A stretch of 64,000 nt of DNA from CAKVLS01 sp045534265 (GTDB lineage Bacteria > Bacillota > Clostridia > Christensenellales > UBA1242), in assembly GCA_045534265.1 (NCBI GenBank), contig JAZSJH010000006.1:127323-191322 (forward strand), in the 5' to 3' direction. Position 1 is the first letter of the stretch, and each line of letters begins with the position of its first letter. Under the pieces are notes generated by a model. It was not told the origin of the DNA, searched no databases, and saw only the letters and a list, made by a program, of their open reading frames with translations. This document shows positions 16,943 through 24,875 of this stretch, piece by piece. Both the position numbers and the translations under genes were made by a program.

Positions 16943-17284
16943 ATGGCAGAAGAAGTAAAAAATCCAATCGATTGTTTGTATGATGAAGACAACAATGATG
17001 CGATTATTCTTTTTAACGAAAAAGGTGAAGAAATAGCTTTTGAGCAAATCGCTCTTATCCCACAAAAGGAAAAAACATATGCTATTTTGAAACCAATTCA
17101 ACCTATGGAAGGCGTAGGCGAAGATGAAGGTTTGGTATTTTCTATCGAAACTTCTAAAGAAGATGGTCAAGAATACCTAGTATTGGTTACTGACGAAGGC
17201 GTTATTGATGATGTTTTCAAAGTATATGACGAACTTGTAGCTGAAGAAGAAGGCGAAGAAGCTTCTGACGGTGATGCTGAATAA
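16943..17284 (+). CDS. DUF1292 family protein (YrzB-like)
   Basis: Acidic 113-residue protein of the DUF1292 family, function unknown. It has the family pattern of short beta strands (NDAIILFNEKGEEIAFEQIALIPQKEKTYAILKPI) and ends in a Glu/Asp-rich tail (EEEGEEASDGDAE). It lies 14 bp after ruvX, matching the conserved yrrK-yrzB pair of Bacillus. A ribosome site, AAGGAG, precedes the ATG. Confidence 0.88.
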   Translation: MAEEVKNPIDCLYDEDNNDAIILFNEKGEEIAFEQIALIPQKEKTYAILKPIQPMEGVGEDEGLVFSIETSKEDGQEYLVLVTDEGVIDDVFKVYDELVAEEEGEEASDGDAE

Positions 17285-17303
17285 TAAATTGCATAAATAA
17301 AGT

Positions 17304-17332
17304 AAGGGGCAGTATTGCTCCTTATTTTTTTT
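17304..17332 (+). terminator. Intrinsic terminator after the DUF1292 gene
   Basis: TAAGGGGCA pairs with TGCTCCTTA around a short loop, followed by eight T residues. Confidence 0.85.
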
Positions 17333-17401
17333 GTTTTGACAAATTGTGGCGTTGTTGTATTTTTTATATTAAAGGATAATTAATACAAATAAAGAAACTG
17401 A

Positions 17402-17503
17402 TTGATTTTTTATTTGAGATTTGTTATAATATATCTATCGAAAGCAAAATTTATTTTCTTTTTCCCATAAGGTATATAGTTACTTATGGGAATTCTTTTT
17501 TTT
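17402..17503 (+). ncRNA. Candidate small RNA upstream of rpsB
   Basis: A promoter TTGATT (17402-17407) with 17-bp spacing to TATAAT (17425-17430) would start a transcript near 17437. About 65 nt later a strong terminator follows: CCCATAAG (17464-17471) pairs with CTTATGGG (17483-17490), with a T-run to 17503. There is no reading frame of note. The rpsB promoter lies downstream, so this is a separate short unit rather than an rpsB attenuator. Function unknown. Confidence 0.5.
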
Positions 17504-17535
17504 GTAAAAAACTTTATATTTTTTCAAAATAATGC

Positions 17536-17564
17536 TTGATTTTTGGTATATATTATAGTATACT
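17536..17564 (+). promoter_or_regulatory. rpsB promoter
   Basis: TTGATT at 17536-17541 and TATACT at 17559-17564, spacer 17 bp. Confidence 0.75.
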
Positions 17565-17571
17565 ATCAAGG

Positions 17572-17656
17572 TCGTAAATTACACACTGGTTATTTATCTA
17601 ACCGCTTGTTGGCTAAACAAAGTTTAGTTTTTGGTTAGAGGTATGTAACTAGGAGG
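17572..17656 (+). promoter_or_regulatory. Structured leader of rpsB
   Basis: The 5' UTR can form nested helices: TTACA (17579-17583) with TGTAA (17644-17648), TCTAACC (17597-17603) with GGTTAGA (17633-17639), and CTAAAC (17613-17618) with GTTTAG (17622-17627). An alternative hairpin, GGTTA (17588-17592) with TAACC (17599-17603), competes with the second helix. This suggests autoregulation by S2, but I do not recognise a named family. Two AGGAGG-type sites follow (17651, 17665); the second is correctly spaced. Confidence 0.5.
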
Positions 17657-17678
17657 ACTAAACAAGGAGGAAAAAATA

Positions 17679-18449
17679 ATGTCTGTAATTTCTATGAAAC
17701 AACTTCTAGAAGCTGGCGTTCATTTTGGTCATCAAGCTAAAAAATGGAACCCTAAGATGAAAAAATATATCTTTACAGTTCGTAACGATATTCATATCAT
17801 CAACCTAGAAGACACATCAGTTCAAGCTGATAAAGCATATTTCTTTATTAGAGATATGGTTGCCGCTGGCAAAAACGTATTGTTCGTTGGAACAAAAAAA
17901 CAAGCTCAAGAAGCAGTTGAGCAAGATGCTACAAGATGTGGTATGTACTACATCAATAGCAGATGGCTTGGAGGTACTCTAACTAACTTCAAAACTATTA
18001 GATCTAGAATCGAAAGATTGAACAAACTAAATCAAATGGAAAAAGTTGGTGAGTTCGAACTTCTACCTAAGAAAGAAGTTGCTATCCTAAAAGCTGAAAG
18101 AGAAAAACTAGAAAAGAACCTTGGTGGTATCAAAGAAATGACTGAACTTCCAGGCGTTGTATTTGTAGTTGATCCTAAGAAAGAGCACATTGCTGTTAAA
18201 GAAGCTCGTGCACTTCACATCCCTGTTGTTGGTATCGTTGATACAAACTGTGACCCAGATGACGTTGATTACGTTATCCCAGCAAATGATGATGCTATCA
18301 GAAGCGTAAAACTTATCGTTAGCGCTATGGCTGATGCTGTTATCGAAGCTAAAGAAGGTGTACAAGTTAGAGGTATCGAAGATAACGAAGAAGAAACAGT
18401 AAACATGGAAGAAGCTATGGCTGCTGTTGCTGAAACAAGCAAAGAATAA
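17679..18449 (+). CDS. rpsB: 30S ribosomal protein S2
   Basis: S2 is a late-assembling small-subunit protein that helps bring in S1. It begins MSVISMKQLLEAGVHFGHQAKKWNPKMKKYIFT, the family N-terminus, and contains SRWLGGTLTNFKTI and FVVDPKKEHIAVKEARALHIPVVGIVDTNCDP. 256 residues, normal, with an acidic C-terminal tail. Strong ribosome site AAGGAGG. Operon with tsf. Confidence 0.98.
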   Translation: MSVISMKQLLEAGVHFGHQAKKWNPKMKKYIFTVRNDIHIINLEDTSVQADKAYFFIRDMVAAGKNVLFVGTKKQAQEAVEQDATRCGMYYINSRWLGGTLTNFKTIRSRIERLNKLNQMEKVGEFELLPKKEVAILKAEREKLEKNLGGIKEMTELPGVVFVVDPKKEHIAVKEARALHIPVVGIVDTNCDPDDVDYVIPANDDAIRSVKLIVSAMADAVIEAKEGVQVRGIEDNEEETVNMEEAMAAVAETSKE

Positions 18450-18468
18450 TAAAAGGGGAAATTTTAAT

Positions 18469-19119
18469 ATGTTTAATGCAAATGATATTAAAGAACTAAG
18501 AGCTGCTACTGGTGCTGGTATGGTTGATTGCCAAAAAGCACTTAAAGAAAGTGACGGCAATATGGAAAAAGCTATAGCTTACCTTAGAGAAAAAGGTATC
18601 GCTGCTGCCGCTAAAAAATCTTCAAGAATCGCTGCTGAAGGTGTAGTTGGTTCTTATATCCATATGGGTGGAAAAATCGGCGTTTTGGTAGAAGTTAACT
18701 GTGAAACAGACTTCGTTGCTAAATCTGAACAATTCCAAACATTGGTTAGAGACATTGCTATGCAAATCGCTGCTGCAAAACCAGAATATGTAAGAATTGA
18801 AGAAGTTCCTGCAGACGCTGTAGAAAAAGAAAAAGAAATTTTGACAGCTCAATCTCTAAACGAAGGCAAACCTGCTGCTGTTGTTGAAAAAATGGTTCAA
18901 GGAAGAATCAAAAAGTTCTATCAAGACATTTGTCTTATGGAACAAGCTTTTGTTAAAGACCCATCAAAAACTATCACTGATGTTATGAACGAAGCAATCC
19001 TTAAGATTGGCGAAAAACTAACAATCAGAAGATTTGTTAGATACGAAATGGGTGAAGGTCTTCAAAAGAGAGAAGACAACTTCGTTGAAGAAGTTATGAA
19101 ACAAGCTAAAGGTGAATAA
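18469..19119 (+). CDS. tsf: Elongation factor Ts, short form
   Basis: Nucleotide exchange factor for EF-Tu. The UBA-like N-terminal domain reads IKELRAATGAGMVDCQKAL, and the EF-Tu-contacting signature VEVNCETDFVAKSEQF is at about residues 73-88. 216 residues, which is the short form lacking part of the second core subdomain and coiled-coil seen in the roughly 290-residue Bacillus protein; short forms occur in other Clostridia and in Thermus. Start ATG 18469 with GGGGA upstream. pyrH, the usual next gene, is absent. Confidence 0.96.
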   Translation: MFNANDIKELRAATGAGMVDCQKALKESDGNMEKAIAYLREKGIAAAAKKSSRIAAEGVVGSYIHMGGKIGVLVEVNCETDFVAKSEQFQTLVRDIAMQIAAAKPEYVRIEEVPADAVEKEKEILTAQSLNEGKPAAVVEKMVQGRIKKFYQDICLMEQAFVKDPSKTITDVMNEAILKIGEKLTIRRFVRYEMGEGLQKREDNFVEEVMKQAKGE

Positions 19120-19128
19120 TCAAAATCA

Positions 19129-19161
19129 AAAGAAGGGTTTGTAAAAACCTTTCTTTTTTTG
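19129..19161 (+). terminator. Intrinsic terminator after tsf
   Basis: AGAAGGGTTT pairs with AAACCTTTCT and is followed by a T-run. Confidence 0.88.
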
Positions 19162-19251
19162 TAAAAATGATTAAAAATTACTTATTTATTTGCCAAATAG
19201 TATTATTTTATGTATTATATAAATATATTATATTATTTAAGGTGGTTACTT

Positions 19252-19821
19252 ATGGAACTTGAAAATTATGATGAAATTATGCTAGATTTTGAAGAAAAAC
19301 TAGAAAAGAGAATTGATAGACTAAACTATGAATACTCTATAATAAGAGCAGGTAGAGCAAACCCAAGAATGCTTGATAAAGTTATGGTTAACTATTACGG
19401 AACAATGACTCCGCTTAATCAAACATCAAATATCAGCGTACCAGAGGCAAGAATGATTCTTATCTCTCCATGGGACGCAAGCCTTGTTAAAGAAATTAAC
19501 AAAGCTATCTTGGCAAGCGACCTTGGTGTATCTCCTTCTGATGACGGAAAAGTTATTCGTCTTGTTTTTCCTATGCTTACTGAAGAAAGAAGAAGAGAAC
19601 TTGTAAAGAAAGTAAAAGCTGTTTGCGAAGAAGCAAAAATCGGTATTAGAAACGAAAGAAGAGATGTTTTGGAAATCTTCAAAAAAGCAGAAAAAGACAA
19701 ACAAATGACTGAAGATGACAGAAAGACAGCAGAAACAGAAGTTCAAAAACTTACTGACAAATACAATCAAACTGCTGATGCTATATGCGCTGCTAAAGAA
19801 AAAGATATTATGGAGATATAA
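19252..19821 (+). CDS. frr: Ribosome recycling factor
   Basis: Splits post-termination ribosomes together with EF-G. The 189 residues include the three-helix bundle signatures SIIRAGRANPRMLDKVMVNYYG and RRRELVKKVKAVCEEAKIGIRNERRD. ATG 19252 is chosen over an upstream open frame because AGGTGG precedes it. Usually frr follows pyrH; here it follows tsf after a terminator and leads into uppS and cdsA as in other Firmicutes. Confidence 0.97.
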   Translation: MELENYDEIMLDFEEKLEKRIDRLNYEYSIIRAGRANPRMLDKVMVNYYGTMTPLNQTSNISVPEARMILISPWDASLVKEINKAILASDLGVSPSDDGKVIRLVFPMLTEERRRELVKKVKAVCEEAKIGIRNERRDVLEIFKKAEKDKQMTEDDRKTAETEVQKLTDKYNQTADAICAAKEKDIMEI

Positions 19822-19838
19822 TTTTAGCAGGTATATAA

Positions 19839-20552
19839 ATGAGTATTTTTAGAAAGAAAAAAATTGATTTTTCTAAACTTCCAAAACATGTTGCCTTTAT
19901 TATGGACGGCAATGGTAGATGGGCAAAGATAAAAGGAAAGGTTCGCACCTATGGACACAAACAAGGTGTAGAGTCTGTAGAAAAAGTAATCAAGCATGCA
20001 AAAAAACTTGGACTTGAGATTATATCTTTTTATGCATTTTCTACCGAAAACTGGAATAGACCTCAAGAAGAAGTCGATTATATCTTTGGGCTTTTGAGAG
20101 ATTATCTAAAAGAGCACAAAAATAGTTTTGAGCAAAATAATATCAAGGTCAAAATTATTGGTGATATAACAAGACTACCTAAAGATTTGCAAAAGTCAAT
20201 CTTGGACGTTGAAAAGCGAACACATGACTGTGATGGGCTACTTGTTAATGTATGTCTAAACTATGGTAGTAGAGTTGAGATAATAAGAGCTATTAATAAC
20301 ATTATCAAAGATGGTGTCAAAGAAGTTACTGATGAGATCTTTGCTAATTATTTGCAAACAGAAGGTATACCAGACCCAGACCTTGTGGTAAGAACAAGCG
20401 GTGAGTGTAGACTTAGCAACTTTATGCTTTATCAATGCGCTTACTCTGAGTTATATTTCCCAAAGGTTTATTGGCCGGACTTTGACGAAAAGGAATTAGA
20501 AAAAGCTATTATTGTTTACCAAAGCCGTAATCGTAGATTTGGTAAGATATAA
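19839..20552 (+). CDS. uppS: Undecaprenyl diphosphate synthase
   Basis: Adds isopentenyl units in cis to farnesyl diphosphate to make the C55 carrier for peptidoglycan. Catalytic Asp in HVAFIMDGNGRWAKIKG (about residue 24), then YGHKQGVESV, FYAFSTENWNRP and the C-terminal VRTSGECRLSNFMLYQCAYSELYF. The usual RTSGE(Q/L)R(L/I)SNF(L/M) signature is met. 237 residues, normal. Its presence shows the cell needs isoprenoid precursors even though no MEP gene is in the window. Confidence 0.97.
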   Translation: MSIFRKKKIDFSKLPKHVAFIMDGNGRWAKIKGKVRTYGHKQGVESVEKVIKHAKKLGLEIISFYAFSTENWNRPQEEVDYIFGLLRDYLKEHKNSFEQNNIKVKIIGDITRLPKDLQKSILDVEKRTHDCDGLLVNVCLNYGSRVEIIRAINNIIKDGVKEVTDEIFANYLQTEGIPDPDLVVRTSGECRLSNFMLYQCAYSELYFPKVYWPDFDEKELEKAIIVYQSRNRRFGKI

Positions 20553-20569
20553 AAGAAGGATTTTTACTT

Positions 20570-21538
20570 ATGAAAGATTTGAACGAAAAACAATTATTTA
20601 GACAAAAATGTGGTATGGCTGTTGTTCTTGTATTGATACTAGCAGCATTTTTGATGTTGCAACTTGTTAACAGTTACACATTTGACGTATTTATCGGTCT
20701 TGTTTCAACACTAGCTGCTGTTGAGATAAGTTTACTTTTGACAAAGATGGGTAGACCTAACTATAAGTGGGTTATTATTGCTTATCCTATACTTTTGTTT
20801 ATTACATTTTTTATTATGATGCTACTTGGTCTTGAAGCAACACACCTATTTATCGCAGGAATTGCTATTATGGCATTTTTATTCCTTGCTTCATTTGTTG
20901 TTTCAATCACTCTTTTGAAAAAAGATGTAGAAAATGATGGCTTTAGAGTAACAACAGGTATGAAAGTAAGTCAATTTGCTTTTTATAAATCAACAAATAC
21001 TTTGTTTGGACTTTATTATCCAACATTTCTATTTATGTTCTTGTACTTTATAAACCATATCACAACTATCGGTTTTAACGTAATTGAACAATCTTATGGC
21101 AGTTTGAATATTGGAATTATGGGTATAATACTATCTATTGGTATTGCTTGTCTTTCTGATACTTTTGCAAATGTTTTTGGTAGAATGATTAAAGGGCCAA
21201 AACTTTGTCCAAAAATCAGCCCAAATAAAACCATCTCTGGTTTTTGTTTTGGTCTTTTGGGTGGAGCAATTGCAGGCGTTGTAACATTCTTTGTATTTAA
21301 CGCTATATTTGCCGGAGCATTATCTGCAATTGGTTTTTGGAGATTTATGATTGTAGGTTTTGTTGGCAGTGCTGTTGCAAGCCTTGGGGACCTTATTGAG
21401 TCATATATCAAAAGAAGAGCAAACGTAAAAGATGCTTCAAACATCTTACGTTCTCATGGTGGAATTTTGGATAGATTTGATTCTATCGCACTTAATATCC
21501 CTTTTGTATTTATTTGTTTATTATTGATGCTTGTATAG
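20570..21538 (+). CDS. cdsA: Phosphatidate cytidylyltransferase
   Basis: Makes CDP-diacylglycerol, the precursor of phospholipids, in the membrane. Several transmembrane segments are visible, and the C-terminal signature SHGGILDRFDS (about residue 300) fits the CdsA pattern. 322 residues, longer than the usual 260-280 because of extra hydrophobic sequence in the first half. In most Firmicutes dxr follows; here rseP does. Confidence 0.94.
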   Translation: MKDLNEKQLFRQKCGMAVVLVLILAAFLMLQLVNSYTFDVFIGLVSTLAAVEISLLLTKMGRPNYKWVIIAYPILLFITFFIMMLLGLEATHLFIAGIAIMAFLFLASFVVSITLLKKDVENDGFRVTTGMKVSQFAFYKSTNTLFGLYYPTFLFMFLYFINHITTIGFNVIEQSYGSLNIGIMGIILSIGIACLSDTFANVFGRMIKGPKLCPKISPNKTISGFCFGLLGGAIAGVVTFFVFNAIFAGALSAIGFWRFMIVGFVGSAVASLGDLIESYIKRRANVKDASNILRSHGGILDRFDSIALNIPFVFICLLLMLV

Positions 21539-21558
21539 TATCTTGGAGGTAGTTTACT

Positions 21559-22662
21559 TTGCAATCTAGATTATTATTTAGTTTTGCTGGTACTATGTCT
21601 ACTATTGGCTACATTCTGCTTGCAGTTCTTGTTTTACTTGTGATGGTTATGATACATGAGTTAGGGCATTATACTGCAGGTAAACTATTAAAGTTTAAGA
21701 TTAATGAATTTTCCATAGGTTTTGGTAAGGCTATTTTTAGCAAGACTAATAAATCCGGTGAAAAGATTTCTCTTAGAATATTCCCACTTGGTGGATATTG
21801 TGCTTTTGATGGGGAAGATGAAAACGCAGAAGATTCTCCAACGGCGTTTAACAATCAAAAAGCTTGGAAAAGACTTATTGTATTGTTCTGCGGTGCATTT
21901 TTTAACTTTGTGTCAGGAATAATATTTTCAGCAATATTTTTGATGTCTTTTGGTTATGTTGATGTTGTAAGGGTTACTAATATATATGATGCTCCACTAG
22001 AAGCTGAGTACATTGCTATAACTGAGCAAGCAACTTATGATTGGCTACAAGTTGGAGATGTCGTTTATAAAGTTAATGGCGAAAATACTTCTATTATAAA
22101 AGATAGATATTTTACTAATATGGTAGAAGCTTTTGGCGAAAACGAAATATTTACTGTTACTGTAAAACGTGATGGAAAAATGCACGATATAGTAATGTAT
22201 AGAAGAATGATAACTGTAGAAGGTGAAACTGAAGGTTCGCTTAGAGTAGGAGCTAACTTTGCTTGGCATAAGTTTGGTTTCTTTGAAGCTATCGGCAGAG
22301 CGTTTAAGTTTACATTTGATTGGGCTGTTAAGGTGTTGTATATCTTATGGCAACTAATCACGGGTGGTCTTGCAATAACAAATCTCGGTGGACCTGTAAC
22401 TACTATTAGTACAATAGCAGAAGTAACATCTGCAAACTTTGCGAACTTATTGCTTCTTTTGCCTATTATTTCTGCAAACCTTGCTGTGTTTAATTTGCTT
22501 CCATTCCCAGCTCTTGATGGCGCAAGAATGTTGTTTGTACTTATAGAAATGATTTTTAGAAAACCAGTCAATAGAAAGGTCGAAGGACTTATTCATACAG
22601 TTGGTTTGTTTATACTACTAGGTTTTGTAGTGGTAGTTGATATATTACATTTTATATTATAA
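21559..22662 (+). CDS. rseP: Site-2 zinc metalloprotease RseP/RasP family
   Basis: Intramembrane protease that cleaves anti-sigma factors and leftover signal peptides. The zinc site HELGH is near residue 34 in the first membrane helix; the second motif NLLPFPALDGARML is near residue 312 in a later helix; a PDZ-like region lies between (about 140-215). 367 residues. It starts with TTG at 21559, 8 nt after TTGGAGGT; ATG 21595 is the alternative. Neighbours uppS-cdsA match the family context, but dxr and ispG are missing. Confidence 0.94.
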   Translation: MQSRLLFSFAGTMSTIGYILLAVLVLLVMVMIHELGHYTAGKLLKFKINEFSIGFGKAIFSKTNKSGEKISLRIFPLGGYCAFDGEDENAEDSPTAFNNQKAWKRLIVLFCGAFFNFVSGIIFSAIFLMSFGYVDVVRVTNIYDAPLEAEYIAITEQATYDWLQVGDVVYKVNGENTSIIKDRYFTNMVEAFGENEIFTVTVKRDGKMHDIVMYRRMITVEGETEGSLRVGANFAWHKFGFFEAIGRAFKFTFDWAVKVLYILWQLITGGLAITNLGGPVTTISTIAEVTSANFANLLLLLPIISANLAVFNLLPFPALDGARMLFVLIEMIFRKPVNRKVEGLIHTVGLFILLGFVVVVDILHFIL

Positions 22663-22669
22663 CTTCTAA

Positions 22670-22697
22670 GCCCCTACATTTGTTAGGGGCAATATTT
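22670..22697 (+). terminator. Hairpin after rseP, weak terminator
   Basis: GCCCCTA (22670-22676) pairs with TAGGGGC (22684-22690). The following stretch AATATTTTTA is only partly T-rich, so termination may be incomplete. Confidence 0.5.
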
Positions 22698-22713
22698 TTA
22701 TAAAGGATAGAGT

Positions 22714-24282
22714 ATGGCACTTAATTTGATTGATTTTATTAATAATAAAACTGATGGCAAATTCTACTTTTTGAAGTTGTCTGAAGTCGTTTATTTCACA
22801 AAACTAAAAAAATGTTTTGTGTCTTTTATCTATCCACAATCTCAAGATGATTTGACCGAAAGCGACAAGGAAAAAATTGTAGAACTAACAACTAGATTTT
22901 TGGACGTAAAAGGCAAGGTTGAAGTAAAGATAAGAAAAAGCTATATGGACGAAAATCTTATCTACAAAAGCTGTATGAGATTTTTTGAAGAAAACGCAAA
23001 GAGTATTGTAGATAACTTTAACCAAGATACAGTCTTTGTAGAAGTTGATGGCGAAATAGCAACAATTACTATCTTAACCAACAGACATATAGCAGACTAT
23101 ATGGCACAAAAAAATGTAAAAACAGAACTAATTTCTTATCTTAATACTAATTATTGTGGTAACTTTATTGTTAACATAAAAGAAGAAATACCAGACGAAA
23201 ACAATGATGAGTTTTTGAAAGAAAGACAAAGAAGAATAGAAGAGATAAGCTATGCAACTGCATATGCAAACAATCAAAATAGACGTTTTGGTATAGGTGA
23301 TGTAAAACATATTTTTGGTGATGAAATAGATGTTATGCCAGAGCATATTGTTGAAGGTGAAGCCGAAAATAGAATCTTTGCTGGCAGGGTAAGATATCTT
23401 ACTATGAGAAGTTTTACTAAGCAAAAACTAAACAAAAAAACTGGCGAAGAAGAGACTATCGAAAAGCAATATTTTACTTTTATGCTGCAAGACGGAGCTA
23501 AAAGTATCAATGCAACATATTTTCCAACCAAAGCAACCTTACACAAAATGAATCTTATAAGTGATGGCATGACGGTTGTAATAAAAGGTGATGTTAAGCT
23601 TTTTAGAGAAAAGTTTAGTATAACTGTTAAGGCGCTTTCTTTGTGTACGGTGCTTAGTGATGAGGAGCAAAAATTCAAAAAATCAGTTAGCCAATATATG
23701 TTTATTAATCCTGAGCCATATATTACAGCTAACCAAAACAACTTATTTGAAACACCTGTCGAACAGGAAATTCCTGAGCAGGCAAAAGGTAAGTCTTTTG
23801 TTGTGTTTGACCTAGAAACAACCGGACTTTCTCCAGAAACAGATGAAATAATTGAAATTGGCGCAGTGAAGATTGTAGATGGGATTTTGAAAGAAACATT
23901 TGCTTGTTTTGTAAAACCATCTCTTCCAATCCCTGCAGAAGCAACTGCAATTAATAATATCACAAACGAAATGGTTAAAGATGCATATAGCATCAACCAA
24001 GTTTTCCCAGACTTTTATAAGTTTTGCGAAGGCGCAACGCTTGTTGGCCACAATGCAATAGATTTCGACTGTAAGTTTATTGACAATATCGCAAAGAAAA
24101 TGGGATATAAAATGACTAGCGAGCGTATGGATACTCTTATGATGTCAAGAGCTAAACTTTCGCATTTGAGATTCCATAACCTAAAGACTATTTGCGGTTA
24201 TTTGGGTATAGAACTTGTTGGCGCTCACAGGGCCGTAAATGATACAATTGCAACTGCTCAAGTTTTTTTGAAATTATTATAA
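22714..24282 (+). CDS. PolC-derived DEDDh exonuclease lacking PHP and polymerase domains
   Basis: This gene occupies the polC locus (rseP upstream, rimP-nusA downstream) but encodes only 522 residues instead of about 1430. Residues 1 to about 205 resemble the PolC N-terminal domain, and about 215-335 is the OB-fold (IFAGRVRYLTMRSF, YFTFMLQDGAKSINATYF, MTVVIKGDVKLF). Residues 361-522 are a DEDDh proofreading exonuclease with D366 and E368 (VFDLETTG), D452 (GHNAIDFD), and H505 and D510 (GAHRAVND) all intact. No PHP or polymerase sequence is present before or after. I infer a stand-alone 3'-5' exonuclease, possibly a trans-acting proofreader, rather than a decaying gene. Confidence 0.88.
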   Translation: MALNLIDFINNKTDGKFYFLKLSEVVYFTKLKKCFVSFIYPQSQDDLTESDKEKIVELTTRFLDVKGKVEVKIRKSYMDENLIYKSCMRFFEENAKSIVDNFNQDTVFVEVDGEIATITILTNRHIADYMAQKNVKTELISYLNTNYCGNFIVNIKEEIPDENNDEFLKERQRRIEEISYATAYANNQNRRFGIGDVKHIFGDEIDVMPEHIVEGEAENRIFAGRVRYLTMRSFTKQKLNKKTGEEETIEKQYFTFMLQDGAKSINATYFPTKATLHKMNLISDGMTVVIKGDVKLFREKFSITVKALSLCTVLSDEEQKFKKSVSQYMFINPEPYITANQNNLFETPVEQEIPEQAKGKSFVVFDLETTGLSPETDEIIEIGAVKIVDGILKETFACFVKPSLPIPAEATAINNITNEMVKDAYSINQVFPDFYKFCEGATLVGHNAIDFDCKFIDNIAKKMGYKMTSERMDTLMMSRAKLSHLRFHNLKTICGYLGIELVGAHRAVNDTIATAQVFLKLL

Positions 24283-24290
24283 AATAGTAC

Positions 24291-24319
24291 TTGAAATTTG
24301 GTATATACTATGATATAAT
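24291..24319 (+). promoter_or_regulatory. Promoter of the rimP-nusA-infB operon
   Basis: TTGAAA at 24291-24296 and TATAAT at 24314-24319, spacer 17 bp, right after the preceding stop codon. Confidence 0.8.
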
Positions 24320-24343
24320 AACTATGCTTAAATAATGGACTGA

Positions 24344-24369
24344 TTAAGAGTGGGCAAACCCACTCTTAA
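24344..24369 (+). promoter_or_regulatory. Stable hairpin in the rimP leader
   Basis: TTAAGAGTGGG (24344-24354) pairs perfectly with CCCACTCTTAA (24359-24369) around a CAAA loop. The following TTGTTTG is not a T-run, so this is a leader hairpin, perhaps an mRNA-stability or regulatory element, more than a terminator. Confidence 0.6.
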
Positions 24370-24395
24370 TTGTTTGTAAAGGGGGTAAAAGAATT

Positions 24396-24863
24396 TTGGC
24401 TAGTAAAACAGAGTTACTTGCGACAGAAGTTGTAGAGCCAATCGTAACAAGCCTTGGTTACGAGCTTGCGGACCTTGAGTTTGCTAAGAAAAATACAGGT
24501 ATGAATATGACTGTATTTATAACCAGACTTGATGGCGAGCCTGTTACAATTGAAGACTGCGAGAAAGTTCACAGAGCCATAGATGAGCCGCTAGATGTTG
24601 ACGATCCAACAAACGGAGCAAGCTACATTCTTAATGTTTCGTCTTTGGGGTTGGATAGGATTTTCAAGTACGACAAAGATTATCTTAGATATCTAAACAA
24701 AGAAATTCTTGTTAAGCTTTATGTTCCTATTGATAAGAAAAAAGAGTTTATTGGAATATTAACTGAATTAACCGCAGAAGAAGTAAAACTTAATGTTGAT
24801 GGCAAAGACATTTCTTTACCTCGACAAAAAATAGCTATGGCACAGCCATATATAAGATTTTAG
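24396..24863 (+). CDS. rimP: Ribosome maturation factor RimP
   Basis: Assists 30S assembly. The 155 residues show the RimP pattern: VEPIVTSLGYELADLEF at the N-terminus, IEDCEKVHRAIDEPLDVDDP, YILNVSSLGLDR, and an SH3-like C-terminal domain. It uses a TTG start at 24396 behind GGGGG. First gene of the nusA-infB operon. Confidence 0.95.
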   Translation: MASKTELLATEVVEPIVTSLGYELADLEFAKKNTGMNMTVFITRLDGEPVTIEDCEKVHRAIDEPLDVDDPTNGASYILNVSSLGLDRIFKYDKDYLRYLNKEILVKLYVPIDKKKEFIGILTELTAEEVKLNVDGKDISLPRQKIAMAQPYIRF

Positions 24864-24875
24864 GAGAAAATTAAA

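Noticed and set aside
23274..23996. 240-codon minus-strand frame opposite the PolC-like gene
   Set aside because: Antisense shadow: Ser/Leu/Ile-rich composition typical of reverse reading of this codon usage, no promoter or ribosome site, and the + strand frame is a clear protein family.
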